From JAUILA01 sp964563925 (GTDB lineage Bacteria; Bacteroidota; Bacteroidia; Cytophagales; Cyclobacteriaceae): a stretch of 6,792 nucleotides of DNA. The notes below the pieces were generated by a model, which saw only the letters and a list, made by a program, of their open reading frames with translations, was not told the origin of the DNA and did no database searches. The translations under genes and the position numbers were made by a program. The DNA is taken from positions 1 through 6,792 of the forward strand of contig CAZLZD010000107.1 of the NCBI GenBank assembly GCA_964563925.1, read 5' to 3'. Below, one piece after another: positions 5,886 to 6,792 of this stretch; the first letter of the stretch is position 1; every line of letters starts with the position of its first letter.

Positions 5886-6462
5886 AGGCGACTTTATATT
5901 TGTTCATCTTCTTTCTTAGATTGATGAGCGCATATCGCATTCTTCCCAAAGCTGTATTAATGCTGACGTCTGTTGTTTCGGCAATTTCCTGGAAACTCAT
6001 TTCCATGTAGTGCCGCATAATTAATACTTCCCGCTGCGCATCAGGCAACTCCTGGATCATTTCTCTGAGCCTGGAGTGCGTTTCCTTTCTAATTTGTGCA
6101 GATTCATACGAATCTTCAGCGAACTCAAGTGTATTGAACACCTTACTTCCGTCTTCAAGGATTACCGTCGGATATCTCTTTTCCTTCCTGAAATAGTCGA
6201 TTGCCATGTTATGGGCAATTCGGGTTATCCATGGAAGAAATTTCCCTTCTTCATTGTACCGACCGCTCTTTATCGTTCTGATTGCCTTTACGAAAGTCTC
6301 CTGAAGGAGGTCTTCTGCAATGTAGTGATCCTTGACGATTAAGTAAATAGTTGTGTAAACCCTAGATTTATGACGATTGAGCAACTGTTCAAAAGCCTCT
6401 TCGTTACCTTCTCTGTAAAGTGACACCAATCTGCTGTCACTGATCTTTTTCTTCTTCTCCAT
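5860..6462 (-). CDS. ECF-type sigma-70 family RNA polymerase sigma factor
   Basis: A group 4 (ECF) sigma factor of about 200 residues that directs RNA polymerase to its own promoter class. Sigma-2 spans about 21-95: NEEAFEQLLNRHKSRVY, the core-binding AEDLLQETF (49-57), and the -10-reading FLPWITRIAHNMAIDYFRK (75-93). A variable linker (about 96-126) leads to sigma-4 (about 127-184) with LPDAQREVLIMRHY and the helix-turn-helix FQEIAETTDVSINTALGRMRYAL. No sigma-1.1 or sigma-3 is present, and there is no C-terminal extension. ATG 6462 (MEKKKKISDS) is preferred; a GTG three codons upstream at 6471 is in frame and possible. A Bacteroidota promoter lies upstream (6549-6581). It heads a four-gene unit with an anti-sigma-like protein, nth and a glycosyltransferase. 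The inducing signal is unknown. Confidence 0.93.
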   Translation of the reverse strand: MEKKKKISDSRLVSLYREGNEEAFEQLLNRHKSRVYTTIYLIVKDHYIAEDLLQETFVKAIRTIKSGRYNEEGKFLPWITRIAHNMAIDYFRKEKRYPTVILEDGSKVFNTLEFAEDSYESAQIRKETHSRLREMIQELPDAQREVLIMRHYMEMSFQEIAETTDVSINTALGRMRYALINLRKKMNKYKVAYDQNIYPR

Positions 6463-6728
6463 TAAGTTCACGTTTTAGGTTAACGTAGAGTTCTAAATCA
6501 TATTGTCAATTCGGGTTTTAAAGTGAGGAAATATTTACTACAAGATTCCAAATATATATTTTTATCTAAATAATATGCAAAAATCCTCCCTGAATTTTTT
6601 AATGAATGACAGATAACACGTAAGTTTTTCATAACAATTCGGGAACAATTTCTTTTAAATAATGCTTTTGGATGAAAAATCTTTTAGTACATTTCTCCCA
6701 TCAATAATTGTCGTTAGTATCTGAGTAT
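6463..6728. other. AT-rich divergent intergenic region
   Basis: The 266 bases between the sigma start and the rightward gene at 6729 hold no coding frame I can support. They contain the leftward promoter at 6549-6581, runs of A and T, and two copies of CAATTCGGG at 6507-6515 and 6635-6643. For the rightward gene only a one-mismatch -7 box, TGCTTTTG (6663-6670), is visible, without a -33 partner. No strong hairpin or terminator was seen. Confidence 0.6.
6549..6581 (-). promoter_or_regulatory. Bacteroidota-type promoter for the sigma operon
   Basis: On the minus strand TATATTTG (6556 to 6549) matches TAnnTTTG exactly and TTTG (6581 to 6578) lies 21 nt upstream, inside the accepted 17-23 nt spacing. 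The start of transcription would fall near 6542, leaving an AT-rich leader of about 80 nt before ATG 6462. The match is to the housekeeping Bacteroidota sigma, so the sigma operon may have a basal promoter as well as any autoregulated one. Confidence 0.6.
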
Positions 6729-6792
6729 ATGAACCGTGTAATTAAGAGTCTTGAAAATCTCACGCCCGAGCTTAGAAAGCTCCTCAAAAAAC
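6729..6792 (+). CDS. Start of an unidentified gene, cut by the window edge
   Basis: An open frame from ATG 6729 runs to the end of the window: 21 complete codons reading MNRVIKSLENLTPELRKLLK and one more Lys, rich in Leu, Lys and Glu and likely helical. Divergent placement from the sigma operon, plus an AT-rich leader without Shine-Dalgarno, fits a genuine start. An in-frame TTG at 6708 is an alternative. Too little is visible to name a family; the product is unknown. Confidence 0.55.
   Translation, partial: MNRVIKSLENLTPELRKLLKK

Noticed and set aside
6663..6670. TGCTTTTG as a -7 box for the gene at the right edge
   Set aside because: One fixed base is wrong and no TTG or TTTG lies 17-23 nt upstream, so support is too weak for a separate promoter feature.

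Overview
The window reads as ordinary chromosome from a member of the Bacteroidota. The signs are an A-rich leader and no usable Shine-Dalgarno sequence before the start codons, GTG and TTG starts, at least two good matches to the Bacteroidota promoter (TTG/TTTG, 17-23 nt, TAnnTTTG), and a gene set typical of that phylum. The order HU, TPR protein, tiny COX24-type basic protein, Rne/Rng ribonuclease is one I recall from Bacteroidota genomes, as is the pair of an ECF sigma factor and a small anti-sigma-like protein next to nth. Nothing mobile, no rRNA or tRNA, no CRISPR and no prophage was seen.

Left half (66-3076, + strand): four genes in a row. They are an HU-family nucleoid protein (66-377), a membrane-anchored TPR protein (439-1254), a 29-residue strongly basic protein (1301-1390) that I recognise as the AURKAIP1/COX24 (mS38-like) family, and ribonuclease G (1459-3018). 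A strong rho-independent terminator (3039-3076) ends the cluster. The last two genes point to one job: RNase G matures rRNA, and the mini-protein is probably a small-subunit ribosomal protein. A leftward promoter at 25-57 suggests a divergent gene just outside the window.

Middle (3132-3836, + strand): a single gene for a FkbM-like methyltransferase-fold protein. Its SAM-binding and catalytic-region motifs have drifted far from consensus. It meets the leftward operon tail to tail with a 12-bp overlap.

Right half (6462-3825, - strand): a tight four-gene unit. It comprises an ECF sigma factor, a 77-residue zinc-less and membrane-less anti-sigma-like protein overlapping it by 26 nt, endonuclease III (nth) 6 nt later, and a GT4 glycosyltransferase 3 nt after that. 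A good Bacteroidota promoter sits about 90 nt upstream of the sigma start. The likely reading is that base-excision repair and one surface-sugar enzyme are transcribed with a sigma/regulator pair. The last 64 bases hold the start of an unidentified rightward gene.

I saw no clearly new multi-gene defence or mobile system. The most interesting items are the tiny basic protein and its place before rng, the decayed FkbM-like protein, the sigma/repair/glycosyltransferase operon, and a few small palindromes and repeats in the spacers.
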